Below are positions 1-12,163 of a stretch of DNA of 64,000 nt, one piece after another (the first letter of the stretch is position 1; every line of letters begins with the position of its first letter). Where the stretch lies: contig NC_135564.1 of NCBI RefSeq assembly GCF_964340395.1, positions 16,657,457 through 16,721,456 on the forward strand. Direction: 5' to 3'. The notes beneath the pieces were generated by a model, which did no database searches, was not told the DNA's origin, and saw nothing but the letters and a program-made list of their open reading frames with translations. Source of the stretch: Glandiceps talaboti (Eukaryota > Hemichordata > Enteropneusta > Spengelidae). The position numbers were made by a program, and so were the translations under genes.

Positions 1-449
1 TGTCAATGAAATTAAGTTTCCACACTTTTTTAGACAATGAAAATAAAAACACACGTACGTCTTCAGCTAATTAGCCAAATGTATATGCGTATCAATTTTT
101 TTAATCATTTCAAATGGGTTGTATATAGAATATTAGTCATTTATGCCTCAACAACTTTGACATTTAAATTCATTGCAATTTAACAAAGAATCGCAAATTA
201 ACCCAATATGTTAATAAACTATATCCTCATTTTGCAACCGACAATTGGACCGTGTGTCATTATTAGGAAGATTAGTTTATGAAAATGCATCATAATTGAT
301 GGAATTACCAAGTCTTTGAAATGAGACACCTGGCGTATGGCATGGACTACCTTATTTTGGTAAAACACAAATAATTTCAATGGGGTATTAGAAATTTGAA
401 TTTGACTGAAATTTAAGGTAATACTAGTATTGATTCGTAAAAAAACATG

Positions 450-556
450 ATAACTGTATGTATGTATGTATGTATGTATGTATGTATGTATGTATGTATG
501 TATGTATGTATGTATGTATATGTATGTCTGTGTGTGTGTGTGTATGTATGTATTTA
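450..556. repeat. (ATGT)n / (GT)n microsatellite
   Basis: An uninterrupted run of TATG units is followed by a short GT run. The homologous array in the second direct repeat (12620-12776) is longer, so the locus has changed length since duplication. The small ORF across it is a by-product of a 4-bp unit with no stops. Confidence 0.97.
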
Positions 557-1854
557 TGTATGGCTAATATATTCCAATGATTATTATTATAATGAGGATA
601 ATGTTTTATTCATTCCTCCTGTTATCGGTTATCGATATACAGTAGGAGAGCTGAAGAAAATACATTACTTGTGAATTGTATATTGACGTATTAACGTGTT
701 CATATTATTTTATTCAGCTTTATTAAAGACGTCTGTGTGTTTTGTATTGCGCGTTCTGTACTTGACGCACTTCTAAGGAACGAAATATTAAACTTTAGAA
801 AATTTCAACCAAACATCTATTACTGCCATAATAAATGTTTGCAATTCAATAAGGTAAAAATATAGAACCCGACGTCTATTGCTGACAATGTTACTTTCAA
901 TTTTACGAAACGGGGTAAAAACTAATCAATTTTACATTGTATACAAAGAAATTAACATATATTCGATAGTACACGTCACTATTTATCAAATAATGAAATT
1001 CAATTAAATGCAATTTGTTTTCTCATGACTGAAAACAATTCTTAATCATTTTTCCAAAGAAAACAAACCGAAAAGTAAATCGAAGCTGCTCTCTGCTGTA
1101 CTCAAATGTGAGCGACGATCGAGAATTATGGCACATGTGAAACAATTACTCGAATTCTTTCATTCTACGAAGTGAATGAGTGTGACATCTTAAGTTTTCG
1201 TTGTTCTACTTATATATTGTACGATTGAGATGACACTTGCCAAAGTAGCACATAACAAGACGAGCTGTACTATGATGTCATAATAAGGACAATGTCAAAG
1301 GTCAATAAATGCGCACGCCGTCAGTATTGGACTGAAACAACTCGTTTTACAGGTGAAATAAGGGGGTTTCGCTTTGTGGTATGAAAAACAATATGGTGAC
1401 TATATGTTTTTTTCTTCTATTTGTTGGATATATAAAGCTACAATCACCTTTCACATTCATTTGATAAGAATCTATATGTTTAATTCTAGTCGATTATGTC
1501 CAATTCTTTATATTATAAATACAGAAATATTCTGAGATTCTCAAAACAACATGAAACAGATGAATGATATTATTTTCTGATGATTTTTTTTTAGTTTAGA
1601 GTGGGGTGACAAAATGGAATGAAAAAATGAACAAACTGTAAACACATTGAAAATGGGTTTCAGAATGACTGCATTTTATGGAATTTTAGATTTTGGTGAT
1701 TTTAGCCATTGTTGGCAATTTCTTGCCTTTTTTGGAAGTATGGTAGATTTGAATTCGTTGCTATATATTCTATACACATGCAACCTTTCGTTTGGAATCT
1801 GTGCTTAAATATGGAAATAACGGACCTCCTTCAACATATGTCCTTGTTTGTTTG

Positions 1855-1866
1855 TTTTGTTTCTTT

Positions 1867-1898
<32 letters not shown>

Positions 1899-2012
1899 GT
1901 TTTGTTTTGCCTTTGTTTTTGGGTTGTTGTTGTGTTGTTGTTGTTGTTTGTTTGTTTGTTTTGGATTTTGGTTTTTTGGGGGGTTTTTTTTGGAGGGCGG
2001 GGGGGGGGGGTT
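1855..2012. repeat. Low-complexity GTTA/GTTT/poly-G tract
   Basis: Consecutive GTTA units, then GTTT/TTG-rich sequence, then a G run of about ten bases near 2000. The homologous tract in the second copy (13790-13870) is shorter. Confidence 0.9.
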
Positions 2013-2389
2013 AGGGATTAAAGCAGTATTGATACAATACATGGTTTAATGTTTTCATTGTGATCAGAAACGATCTAAATATCATATTCTGACCTCACAC
2101 GGTTTATTCATAAGAAACATTTGATTCAAATAAACATCAATCGGTCGAAGAGACTTACCTGCATCTATATATATATATATATATGTGAAAGAAACAACTT
2201 ATTTCCCAAATTTCTCGAGAAAATTGGCAATTTTGTAGACTTTCCACTTTTTAAATTTCCCATCAGAAATTGAAATACATTATTTAACAATGACAGAACA
2301 TTTTCCTTTTCTAGATTGTATTTATGTTATCTCTGTTATTTGCTACTTTCATTCTAATTCATGCATGCATTCATTTTTAATTCACTTAT

Positions 2390-2780
2390 TCCAGTTTCTT
2401 TATTTCTTTGTTTAATTAATTTTTTTCCAAGCAGGCTCATATCGTGCGATCCGCTTTTCAGTTTTGTGGGTTTACGTATACAAACAAACGCCCTTGATGC
2501 AATTCAATAGGTGAACTCTAACCTCTGAATGAATGTTGACTTGTGGACTACACTGAGGTCGACTCACGGCTTCTTGACACGAACAGCTATATGTTTACTG
2601 TATGAACGGTAGGTATACTTTAGGTTTATGTTATAAGACTGTTGTGTAAATCAAACGTGCAATGCGAGATAGTAACATGGCGAAGTGTTTCGGCTACATT
2701 GTCTGTCGATTCTTCAGATTCGATGCCATCACCGTTCAGGGAGTCACGAGTTATTGCTGAAATATGACCTTCGGTATAGC
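2390..2780 (+). promoter_or_regulatory. Spacer-type upstream element (orphan copy)
   Basis: This stretch is similar to 14130-14540 and, more distantly, to 18780-19300, 26560-27080 and 31010-31500, which lie upstream of thioesterase-like genes. All keep a donor-like word TGAACG|GTAGGT or TGAACG|GTAAGT (here the GT is at 2609). This copy has no thioesterase gene after it. A role as an orphan promoter/leader region is inferred from homology only. Confidence 0.45.
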
Positions 2781-2939
2781 CTCGTTTATATACATTGATG
2801 TACATAGACTACTTTATTTCGTCGAGAGAGAGAGATTAACTAAAAGCTAGAGATTACAGGAAGTGTAAACATCTACTAATACGACTAAGATAGATAGAGG
2901 CACGGACCCAACACGAAAGGGACGTGTCTCTGTAGGCCT

Positions 2940-3447
2940 TAGTCTATCTGCTAGACCTCGGATGTACTTCCGATACAACACACGACCGAACATCGTTATC
3001 GAGGATGGAACATCCAAGGTAAAGGTCATCAGGATATAAATAACTGCCAATCAGAGAACCGCATTAGCGACAAGCACAAACAGAGGACAATAGCTAATTT
3101 TTCATGCATATTCATCTTAAGGAGGGTCTTGTAAAAATAACCACCAATGCGTTAACTGAAATGTGTGAATGACAACGTCTACACACTCATCAAACTCACA
3201 GTTACCATAGACCGATAAGACATAGTAATGACATAAGTGTGTTTGTCAACACCTGCATGCAGAGATTGAATATATTAAAGTATATATATATGCATACATT
3301 GCCAAACCCATCGCTTAATGTAATCTCAATGGAATGTCCGGTCTGAAAATGACATTTACTAGACTGTTCGGGCAAGCCCTCACTGCGAACTTCGTTCGCT
3401 TTATATAAAGTATCGAAAGAAAGCCCGAACGTCTAGCAGCAAGACTA
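2940..3447. mobile_element. MITE family 1, long form, with 9-bp TSD
   Basis: The termini are TAGTCTATCTGCTAGAC at the left and, on the reverse strand, TAGTCTTGCTGCTAGAC at the right. TGTAGGCCT occurs immediately on both sides (2931-2939 and 3448-3456), a 9-bp target duplication. The second direct repeat has the uninterrupted site, TGTAAGCAT, near 14897-14905, so this is an insertion after the segmental duplication or a loss in the sister. Compared with the 142-161 bp copies elsewhere it has about 350 bp of extra interior sequence. No transposase is visible. A 9-bp duplication is typical of Mutator-like elements; that assignment is inference. Confidence 0.85.
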
Positions 3448-3669
3448 TGTAGGCCTATGATAGAGTAGTAGTACGCGAGTCTACAGTCACGAAAGTTACC
3501 GGTAACGTCTGCCATGCCAGTGACTCGTCAGCAACACCTGTGTACTGCCATTAGTTGGATCACAGGGTTCATATCAGCGAGCATGTATTGTTTGATTTTT
3601 TATTTGGTTGAATGATTGACAGCTTGAATGATCATTTGTTGTGGTGCAATATGACTTATTTTGTGTGTA

Positions 3670-3935
3670 CGTAAAACGTAAATTTTGCCTCAGGGAGCCA
3701 CCCCTCATTCAAATCATAACTTTTGATTTCAAAACATATACCTTTATACGCCACTTCTGACAGTAATTAAACAAAATATCAAAGCCTTTCTGTGAACCTT
3801 TTTCAGATTCAGAAAAAATGACGATATCATCTGCACAGAGTAGCATTAAAATCTTGAAGGAATCAACATTAATACCTTTACTGCCGTTTAGTACAAACTC
3901 AAGGCAATATACAAGCCTTTAAGAGTGTTGTTCCG
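3670..3935 (-). pseudogene. LINE reverse transcriptase fragment
   Basis: The minus strand reads a stretch containing LCADDIVIFSESEKG, which is the RT palm motif C (xADD) followed by the usual hydrophobic strand, then FNYCQKWRIKV. The frame is open for about 70 codons but is flanked by stops. It abuts the end of the direct repeat. Clade looks CR1/L2-like but is not certain. Confidence 0.7.
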
Positions 3936-4920
3936 GCACGAATTGTCGGAATACAAAATTCTGATCTCTCATTTGTGATATCTCTGTAAATTAATGCAAA
4001 TGACTCATTAAAACAGAAAGCTATTTTGAACACGTGTGCTTTGTAGTTAAAACATATATGTACACCATTATATGAAACTTGAAAATTGTATTCTTACGCA
4101 AAATTCTTTTTTTTTTTAAATATTTGTTTCTGATAACATGACATCAGAATATAGTGTAGGTAGGTCGGAGTTTTTTTGGCTACTTTGTCACAATACTTCT
4201 GTGATACTTTGATTAAGTGTAATAAAAGTAAATTACAATTATATGTGAAGTAGGATAAACATAATATGTACACTGTCTCATATAAATTCAACTTACATTG
4301 ATGAAAGACAAAGAAACTTTGGCAAGAAATTTACACGGAAATAGCAGTAAGGTCTCACCATTTTACATTTTATGAATGTAAACAAATGCTTAAGGTCAGC
4401 GGCTTAAACTAGGGGTCGGTTGTGTTATCGGAAATGCAATTTTTTTCATTTAGGATTACAATATTTTTTCCTTAACCCCCCCCCCCCCCAAAAAAAAAAA
4501 AAAAAAAAAAAAAAAACCATCCCAAAATCAAACAAACAATATTATGTAAATGACCCATAGAAATTAAAGCAACGTCAACAAGATAATATTATACATGTTC
4601 TATGTTATCATTAATGTCAGCACCAAATTGTATAAAATTTGAAGATTGCATTCTTAAAGCGTTGCCCAAATTGCTGTAATTTCAAAGTCACGAATTATGC
4701 AAATGACTCATTTCAATTTAAAAGCTATAACAGTAACTTTATAAGATTATAGGCGCAGTGCATATGATAACACGTGCGCTTTATTATCATCAAAAGCTCC
4801 TTATATATTGTACCAAATTATATGAAATTTGAAGCTTGCATTGTTGACAGATTACCTAATTTCCAAACAAAAGTAATGAATTATGCAAATTACTCGGCAC
4901 TTGGGATAGACAGTTTACCC
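3936..4920. repeat. Diverged ATGCAAAT-containing repeats
   Basis: Three diverged units contain the words TATGCAAATGACTCATT (near 4003, 4696 and, diverged, 4882) and a phrase like ACCAAATTATATGAAATTTGAAG. They are the reverse-oriented relatives of the satellite-like block at 44700-45530. A poly-C/poly-A tract lies at 4477-4517. No gene is visible. Confidence 0.65.
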
Positions 4921-5041
4921 CAAGAACGCATTCAGGATAAACCGGAGTGAGGTTAACAGTTTTAAACAGTTAAAACATAAGTATGTAACAGTTTTAAAGA
5001 CTTGTGAACGAATATCATTATACCTTCCATGGATAATTAGA

Positions 5042-5198
5042 TATTATTCCCCAATATTTTTCTTCGTTCAGCCAAAGGAAATAAGGGTGACTTACAATGT
5101 TGGGGCCTTGGCAATGCGAGTCGATAGATTAATAGTGACAAACCCCTAGGTCACGAGTATTATCCGGCTAAATGAAGAAAAAATAGTGGGGAATAATA
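5042..5198. mobile_element. MITE with TTATTCCCC termini and TA flanks
   Basis: The left end TATTATTCCCCAATATTTTT is the inverted complement, with few mismatches, of the right end AAAAAATAGTGGGGAATAATA, giving arms of about 32 bp. Reading the ends as TA + TTATTCCCC gives a TA target duplication of the Tc1/mariner type. A diverged partial relative lies at 51626-51740. No coding capacity. Confidence 0.7.
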
Positions 5199-5487
5199 CA
5201 ATCACGCCACCTCGAGCATAATTCATGAACAAATCTTGAAAAGTTATGGCGATTTGGAACGTTTTGACTCATATTTCGAGCACTGCAGAACCAGTGATGT
5301 AACATGGATTGATGACCAGGGTATATAATCTATATTTTCTGTTCAAAGACAATAACTTGGCTTTTGCATAGTATAATGATTGGCTAGTATTACACAAAAA
5401 GGGTATGTAACCTCTCCTAAGTTGCCAGTCATAATCATCAGTTGTATCACTCTCTCTGTGTGGTACACTTGGTTATAGCATTCATAT

Positions 5488-5711
5488 TACAACGAGTAAC
5501 ACTGAAGTAAATCACTTTCTCTGTACTACGCTCGTTTATAGCATTCATATCATGTGTAAAAGTATACCGTTTCAACTGGTTTATTTACAAGCCTAGCATG
5601 TGGCATTTCTAATGTGGTCAATTAGCAAATGAATACTTTTACACTTGATATGGATGCTATAAATGATTGTGGTACATACGAAAACACTTTACTTTGGTGT
5701 TATGGGTTGTA
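5488..5711. mobile_element. Foldback element with ~70-bp arms
   Basis: The left arm, including TTTATAGCATTCATATCATG and GTGTAAAAGTAT, pairs with the reverse complement of the right arm, ATACTTTTACAC...GATATGGATGCTATAAA, around a central region of about 80 bp. The pairing continues outward through a TAACAC word to TACAAC/GTTGTA. No ORF. Most likely a MITE or foldback element. Confidence 0.6.
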
Positions 5712-5865
5712 CTTTATTTATTTAGTGTTATTGACACTTCGTCGTCTGTTGGCTTAAACCTTACTCATAGTAGAGTTCTGTTAGTACTCTTAATATATTT
5801 TCATAAACATCTGTAACCATGCCAACACATGTCACGTCACAACCATTTTAGGCTCTGTCTACATG

Positions 5866-6060
5866 TTGCACTACAGTACACTACACTGCACTGTACTGCA
5901 CAATACAATGCAACATAGCACAGCCCTACACAGAACAACACAACCAAACACAACACAACACAACACAAAACAACACAACACAACACAACATAACACAACA
6001 TAGCGCAACGCAACGCAACGCAACACAACACAACACAACACAACACAACACAACACAAAC
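5866..6060. repeat. Degenerate (CAACA)n pentanucleotide array
   Basis: Repeats of CAACA with interspersed variants. It produces cysteine- and valine-rich reading frames on the minus strand that are artefacts of the pentamer. Confidence 0.93.
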
Positions 6061-6179
6061 CCAAAACCCAATCCACCCAACGAAAAAAAACTAAATTAAA
6101 CAAATAAAGTAAAACAAAACAAAAGAAAAGAAAAGTAATAACCTTTACTCGCCAAAGCTGTTTTCTGCCTACAAGAAAA

Positions 6180-6988
6180 TACACCAGACCAATTTAAAAG
6201 AAAACCACATAATCAGTGTGATGACGCACATGTACTATTTTATTCATATTATGTTGTTCCAAATTTGCCCGCTTTTCTTTTAGACTTGAATATATTCATG
6301 ATTCCAAGAATGAAAGTTACCATTCCAAAGCAATCTACTGCCCTACATTTGTTTGTTTATTGCTTTGTTGACATCGTTTTTGTTTACCGTATTTGTAACT
6401 TTGTGTTAAATATATAGTTTAACTCAGCATAGGTAGAGATACAAAATATGTTCTGAATTAGCACATATTACGTACATACATCTTTTCTCTTGCAAGAAAG
6501 TGACTTAAATGAATTATGCAGTTGCTAAAAGGATAGTCTATTTTTGACTTTATATAACTTGAAACAACAATATTCATTATTAGTACTAACACTCAAACCA
6601 ATCAATGATCACCTCAATATTGTCAAATACATTCTATTTCCTATGCACACACCACAAAAAATACCCTTTTTTGAAAGCCATCTAAATCCACGAGCCAAAC
6701 CATGTCACCTCTTTATGAATGGTGTCGTCTATCCATAACAGTTTTCCTTTGGGAAAGTGTCTAAAAACCATAAATAATCGTTGAAATTTAAATATAATTC
6801 TATTCGACGATCGTCTCAAGACGAAATGGTGTATCTGATATAGTAGTGAACTACGACCAGTTATTTTCATTATGTCGAAAAAAGATTAAGTTTTTTCCAA
6901 AAAGGCACACTTGTAGGAGGTAACATTCGGAAGATTTAGTGAATAAGATATCATCACACGTTTTTGCGCCACTTCGATCAACACTAAA
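6180..6988. other. Unique sequence upstream of the lectin gene
   Basis: No exon, RNA gene or repeat is recognised. It holds the presumed promoter and 5' untranslated region of the lectin-like gene that starts at 6989; no clear TATA box stands out. Confidence 0.4.
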
Positions 6989-9900
6989 ATGCTTACTGTT
7001 TTAACCGTGCTTTGGCTGTCGTCTTTCAGCATGGGAGGTAAGTGTCGTTCTTTTTCCCGTAGGGTTGCTATGGAAATGTAAAGCGTTTGCTGTTTTACAT
7101 TGTCCAGCTATAATGATAATAATAATAATTATTATTATAACAAAAAATAGTGTGCTTCCGATAACCTGACCGACCCTAACACTTTCTTTGCCTGCAAAAT
7201 GGTGAAATGGTAACAATTTATTTCTATTTCCGTGTACATCTTCATGCTTTTGCCTCATCTATGGTACGTTTTTAAAAATAATTCGTATTCCAGAGAGAAA
7301 CCAGGTCTTTTTAGACTATAAAAGTACACTCTGCATAACGTGTTTGTCTACTTAACTTTAATTGGCTTCATTTACTTCTTTTACACCTCATCAACTCTCA
7401 CGAAATTAAGTATTGTGGCCGACTAGTATCTTATCTTGGGGTCGAAATAATTTTCATAAAGTTAAATAAAATAAAATTTCGATCTGCCTACCCTATTTCC
7501 GAAGTCATGCTATCGGAAACAAACATATTTTTTAAATTTTGCCTAAGGCCTACTAAAACATTGTGTGGTTCCAATCACACTCAATTTTAGAATAGGTTGG
7601 GTAGGTAGATTTTTTATTTTATTATATATTTTTCTGTGTGAGTGTCTAGTTCAGGTTATTGTTTTCCAAATGGTCTCTGTGTTGTTTTTTTCTTCCCATA
7701 AGATGTACAGCCATTATAGATTGGAAGAATGGTTTCATTTTGTCTTTTAAAGTTGATGCCAGTTTCCTCATCCACTATTTCTCGTGAAACTTCAAAAGTT
7801 TTACGATTTTATTATTTTTTTCTCGAATACGTAAAAAAATTGAGTGTCGGCAGTGAAAAGCTAGGTGGGGTCTGGTATCCGGAACCAAACAATTATCTTT
7901 TTAAGCCTAAGTATAGTTTAAATATGAAATAAAACATTTGAAAAATTAGTACAACGTGGACGTGGTTCATATTACACAGGGAACAAAACATACAAAAAAT
8001 ACAAAACTTATAATTGTACTCCGTAAAAAAACTCGAGAATATGCTTTTGGTGTTAACATTGTAAAGGCTACTTTCGAACTTGCGAGACGTGAAATTCATT
8101 CTAAGCAGTGCATATATCGTTTGTATCGGAGGGAAATGAAAAGGCCTGGGTACATTGTTTACGTATAAAACATGAAATGTGATCATTATATTGTAATATT
8201 TCATTGAGTTGAGAAAATAATTGTTAAAATAGATATATACTCGGACGCTATTTTATAATCATAATCGCCACTTCAAAAATCCAAGTTGCTTCAGCACATA
8301 AGACTAAGTATGCCATGGTTACTCATTAAACTTTTAAATCCTGATTTTAATTGTGATACATTATGTGCATAAATTCGACTGGAGCTGTGCTTGTGTTTCA
8401 GCATGTCCTGAGGGCCAACGTTATGAAGACGCCTGCTACATCAATATTGGTTCTGGGCCGTTCGGAATAATGGGAATAAAATGCCATCAACATGAGCGCG
8501 ATTTTTTTAAAATCGAAGATGCCACCCACCAAAAATTCATTGAAGATGTTGACTCGTCGAGTGGAAACAAAGTTTTCCTATCACTGAATCATAAGCAAAA
8601 TACGTGGAGTGTCGATGAAAGTCCCCTGACCTACACAAACTGGGTCGATGGCGAGCCGGCCACCGGTAGAGGAGATTGTACTGCAATGGATCCTGACCAA
8701 GAATATAAGTGGGTGGCCGTTGACTGTATTTCTGAGACGATGACCTATATTTGCAAGTTTCACCAAACAGGTGATTGGTATAAATATTTAGTAGAAGATA
8801 TTGAATTTTTTGATATATCATTGAATACTTTCATCAGACATTCGACTTATTACTAATGTTAATATAATTTTATAATTATGTCATGATTAGCTGAAAAAAT
8901 AATGACTTTAACATAGGACTTGCTATCATCAGTGGGTTTAAAGTTACCAAACGACACACATAGATCGTTTTATGTTACAGTATCAAACAATCTTGTGTAC
9001 GAGATATAGTCCAGTTTACACAAAAGGGTGATAACAAATTGAATAATATATGCATTAGCCAAACTGGCTGCATATCAAAATATATACAGATATATTTTAT
9101 TATTGATTTGTGAAAAATAATGACTGTCACTTGAGAAGACAATCATCTTGTCACATCTTGTTGTAATAAATTACTTGTAATTTGCCAGATTGGTCTTGTT
9201 TTAAATTTCGTATATATTCGTGAAAAAACAATTGCTTACTTGTTTGAATCTGACATTAGAGTTTATTCTTCTACATTAGATTCTCAATTCTCAAAGTGGA
9301 GATTAGACTATCCATTGCTAAATTAGATCCCCAACCTTTGAATATCTTCAAATTGTCTCGAAGCATGTATGTATAGTGTGATTTTGAGATTAAATTATTA
9401 GTTACACTATTATTGAAACTTGTTGCAATATCGTCGGTCGTCAGATCTCTGAGATTTGCTATCAAGAAGATCTTCGATTCATGTACGTACGTGACTTTAC
9501 AGTCATTTAAATGACCTGACTTATAGTTATGAAAAGAACTCATGTGTGCGTTTATTCGGGGGGAGGGGGGGGGGGGGGTGGATGGATGGATTCTATAATA
9601 GTCAAAAGCTTAATCAAAATATTATCTCTTTAAACCATGTAGTGTCCACGGCGGTAACAACGGAGGATACATATACACAGCCACAATCGACAACGCTTGA
9701 TACGCCTACAACTTATTTGCCATTATGTCGTGAGCAACCGCCAATAATGACCACACTATCGGCAGAGCGACCAGCGCCAAAACGACAGAAGAAGATACAG
9801 GATAATCCCTATCGGACATTGCCAGCTTACATATTTTCAGCCTTGTTAGCCATAATCTTAATTACTATTGTTGTTCTGGATTGTGCCATAATTACTGGCA

Positions 9901-10028
9901 GGTGGTTCAGAGAGTACGGAGAAATTAAGAAATTAGAGAAAGAGGAAAGCAATAGGGAAATGACCGTAGAGGTAGACGATGCGCCACCATCGCCATCAGA
10001 AATATCTTTGGTCGATCTCAATTGTTAA
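6989..10028 (+). CDS. Transmembrane C-type lectin-like protein, 3 exons
   Basis: Exons: 6989-7037, 8402-8770 and 9643-10028, all phase 1 at the joins (804 nt, 267 aa). Exon 1 encodes a hydrophobic signal peptide, MLTVLTVLWLSSFSMG. Exon 2 is one C-type lectin-like domain (residues ~18-139) with CPEGQRYEDACY at its start, then a TNWVDGEP segment, GDC, WVAVDC and YIC at the end. Exon 3 gives a Thr/Ser/Pro-rich stalk, a membrane span (~residues 202-224) and a 43-residue tail with YGEI. The donors GTAAGT (7038) and GTGATT (8771) and the acceptors TTTCAG (8400-8401) and CATGTAG (9641-9642) are visible. The calcium/sugar motifs EPN/QPD and WND are replaced by EPA and WVA, so canonical calcium-dependent mannose or galactose binding is doubtful. 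Predicted type I membrane protein; ligand unknown. The third-exon acceptor is the weakest call. Confidence 0.83.
8402..8770 (+). CDS. Exon 2 of lectin gene: C-type lectin-like domain
   Basis: This exon alone encodes a long-form CTLD, recognised by the paired N-terminal cysteines (CPEG...AC), the KC...H segment, the conserved strand KVFLSLNHKQ, TYTNWVDGEP, and the GDC / VDC / YIC cysteines. The reading frame also runs into both introns, but AG at 8400-8401 and GT at 8771-8772 give phase-1 boundaries that match the neighbouring exons. Confidence 0.9.
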
Positions 10029-10344
10029 AGGTCCAGCTAAGATTGGGATTAAAATCAAAGTGTCATCTGGCAAGACTAATGTACATAGCAAATATTGGTG
10101 GACAACACAAGAAAGGTTTTATTTAATCCTTGGTTCACTACCATGACAGCACTAACGGGAAAGAAACATTGATCTTTAAAGCCTGCACGAAATTATCGTT
10201 ATTAACACAGTAGTAATTATGACACAAAAATATGCATGAGCCGAAAATACTGTCTAGTTTTTTTTCACCTGAGTTCAAAAAGCATGCAAGAGAAATCCAA
10301 ACTGGAAAGCAGTATCAAGTGACAGTCGCGCACACGTACCTACC

Positions 10345-10355
10345 TATCGACAGGC

Positions 10356-10391
<36 letters not shown>
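10345..10391. repeat. (CAGA)n microsatellite
   Basis: About ten CAGA units directly before the 19-bp minisatellite. Confidence 0.95.
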
Positions 10392-10444
10392 TTAGCGATA
10401 AACAGTCGGTCATTCAGATAGGTTTGCGGTATATTTCCTTTCGA

Positions 10445-10925
10445 TTGCATTTATGTGTATGTATGGCATATATCAGTGTATACGTATGGCATATATGTGT
10501 ACGTATGGCGTATATGTGCACGTATGGCGTATATGTATGACATATGTGTACGTATGGCATATATGTGTACATATGGCATATATGTACACGTATGGCATAT
10601 ATGTGTATGTATGGCATATACGTATACGTATTGCATATATATGTATGTATGGCGTATATGTGTACGTATGGCATATATGTACACGTATGGCATATATGTG
10701 TACGTATGGCATATATGTGTATGTATGGCATATATATATATACGTACGTATGTATGTATGGCATATTTGTGTACTTATGGCATATATGTGTATATATGGC
10801 ATATATGTGTAAATATGGCATATATGTGTACGTATATGTGCACGTATGGCATATATGTGTACGTACGTACGTATGGCATATTTGTGTACGTATGGCATAT
10901 ATGTGTACGTATGGCATAATTATAT
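10445..10925. repeat. 19-bp minisatellite, about 25 units
   Basis: The unit is GTATGGCATATATGTGTAC, with variants and a few longer insertions of ACGT. Because 19 is not a multiple of three and the unit has no stop in any frame, long open frames appear on both strands (up to 188 codons). These are by-products, not genes. The unit contains the palindrome CATATATG. Confidence 0.95.
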
Positions 10926-10929
10926 ACAT

Positions 10930-12163
10930 ACATTTGACTTGTATTAATCTTAAATCGTAACTTTTTAATTTGTCAGACAAGGAAATTTAGCTGTTTCCGA
11001 GAAAGCAGATTTCTTGAGTGAATATTTAGTTTTGAGTTATAGTGTATTTGTACATGTATATTATGTTTGTAGGGTACTTTAGGTTATTAACTACTTTCAA
11101 ATTTACTTGAATTAAAATGACATCTCAACCATTTACTCATTAAAGACATTTTGATTGTTTTGTCGTTTAAGGTACACTGTTGCATGGAGACAATTTTTTT
11201 CTTAAAATCTCGCCAAATGTTGCCCTATAAAAGCTTGTTCCTGGTTCTTTTGAAATAACCAAATAACAATTTAGTCTTATTTTTCAAGAATCGTTCATTT
11301 TCCCATGTTGTTGACAAAATAATGAGCCGCCATATTGGATTCTAAAATTAAAATTTTGACCCCCTCTTCAAAGTGTTTACGTTGACACCTCATTTTTAAA
11401 ACTCAGAATGGGTTGGAGTTTTGTAACCTTAAGTTCAAATATACAGAAACAATCCGCTTGTGCCAACGTTATTATTTTTAAACTTTACTCTAAGTAGGTC
11501 TTGAAAGAGTCACATATTTAAAGCTGTTTTCCCCCTTTTTTACGTTTTAAGCCTCTGTTTGTTCACATATGTTTAAAGACAGACACATGTGGTTTTTGAA
11601 TTTTGTATAACCACACTGTATATCACATATTTGTAACCATGTGTACGACTAACGTGTGTTATTGTACTTCTTGCATTGTACACTTTCTAAATTTTGTTGT
11701 TATAGATATTCCAATGCATTGTGTGTGGATAATTCTCTGGCATAGTATTACAGCTAAATATGAAGTTGGTTTGGTGTTTCACCCATGGGACATTACGTTT
11801 TTGACACAAAGATAGACATGATATTTCAACTATAGACTAACAATAACAGAGACACGTCAAACACAGTAGGACCCTTCGCCCAATCACATTGAACACTGAT
11901 AATCATTGCTATTCTTTCACAGTGCAGTAAAACAGACTTCTAATGAAAACATTACACATGAACTTGATGATTTTAATTGTTTATTTTCTAACTGATAATC
12001 AATATATCAACTCCTTCTACATTCCCACTGCATCTATGTAATTGTTTCTTTCGCAACAACAACAACTATGCAATAGAAGTTGATTGAGTGTGTGCAAAAA
12101 ATATCATGTCACATTAGTGAAACGCTAAACCAACGTTAACATCATTTTAGCTCAAATTACTAG
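10930..12163. other. Intergenic, nothing recognised
   Basis: No supportable exon, RNA gene or repeat family is seen. Short open frames here have no domain signal and no flanking splice sites that make sense. Confidence 0.5.

Larger units (their letters stand above)
1..3665. repeat. Direct repeat copy 1 (cut by window edge)
   Basis: Bases 1 onward match 12164 onward with only scattered substitutions and indels, and the match runs to about 3665, paired with about 15130. Differences include a segment of about 290 bp (near 1447-1735) missing from the second copy, a longer ATGT microsatellite in the second copy, and a 508-bp transposon present only here (2940-3447). The copy starts at the window edge, so it probably extends further left. 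No open exon with convincing codon structure is visible. Its part at about 2390-2780 is also related to the spacers of the thioesterase array further right. Confidence 0.93.

Noticed and set aside
10445-10925. CRISPR-like regular repeat
   Set aside because: Units are contiguous with no unique spacers, and the genome is eukaryotic.
10414-10980. Open frames of 80-188 codons on both strands rich in M-Y-I-H-C
   Set aside because: They are translations of a 19-bp repeat without stops; all frames are equally open, and no start, splice or domain evidence exists.
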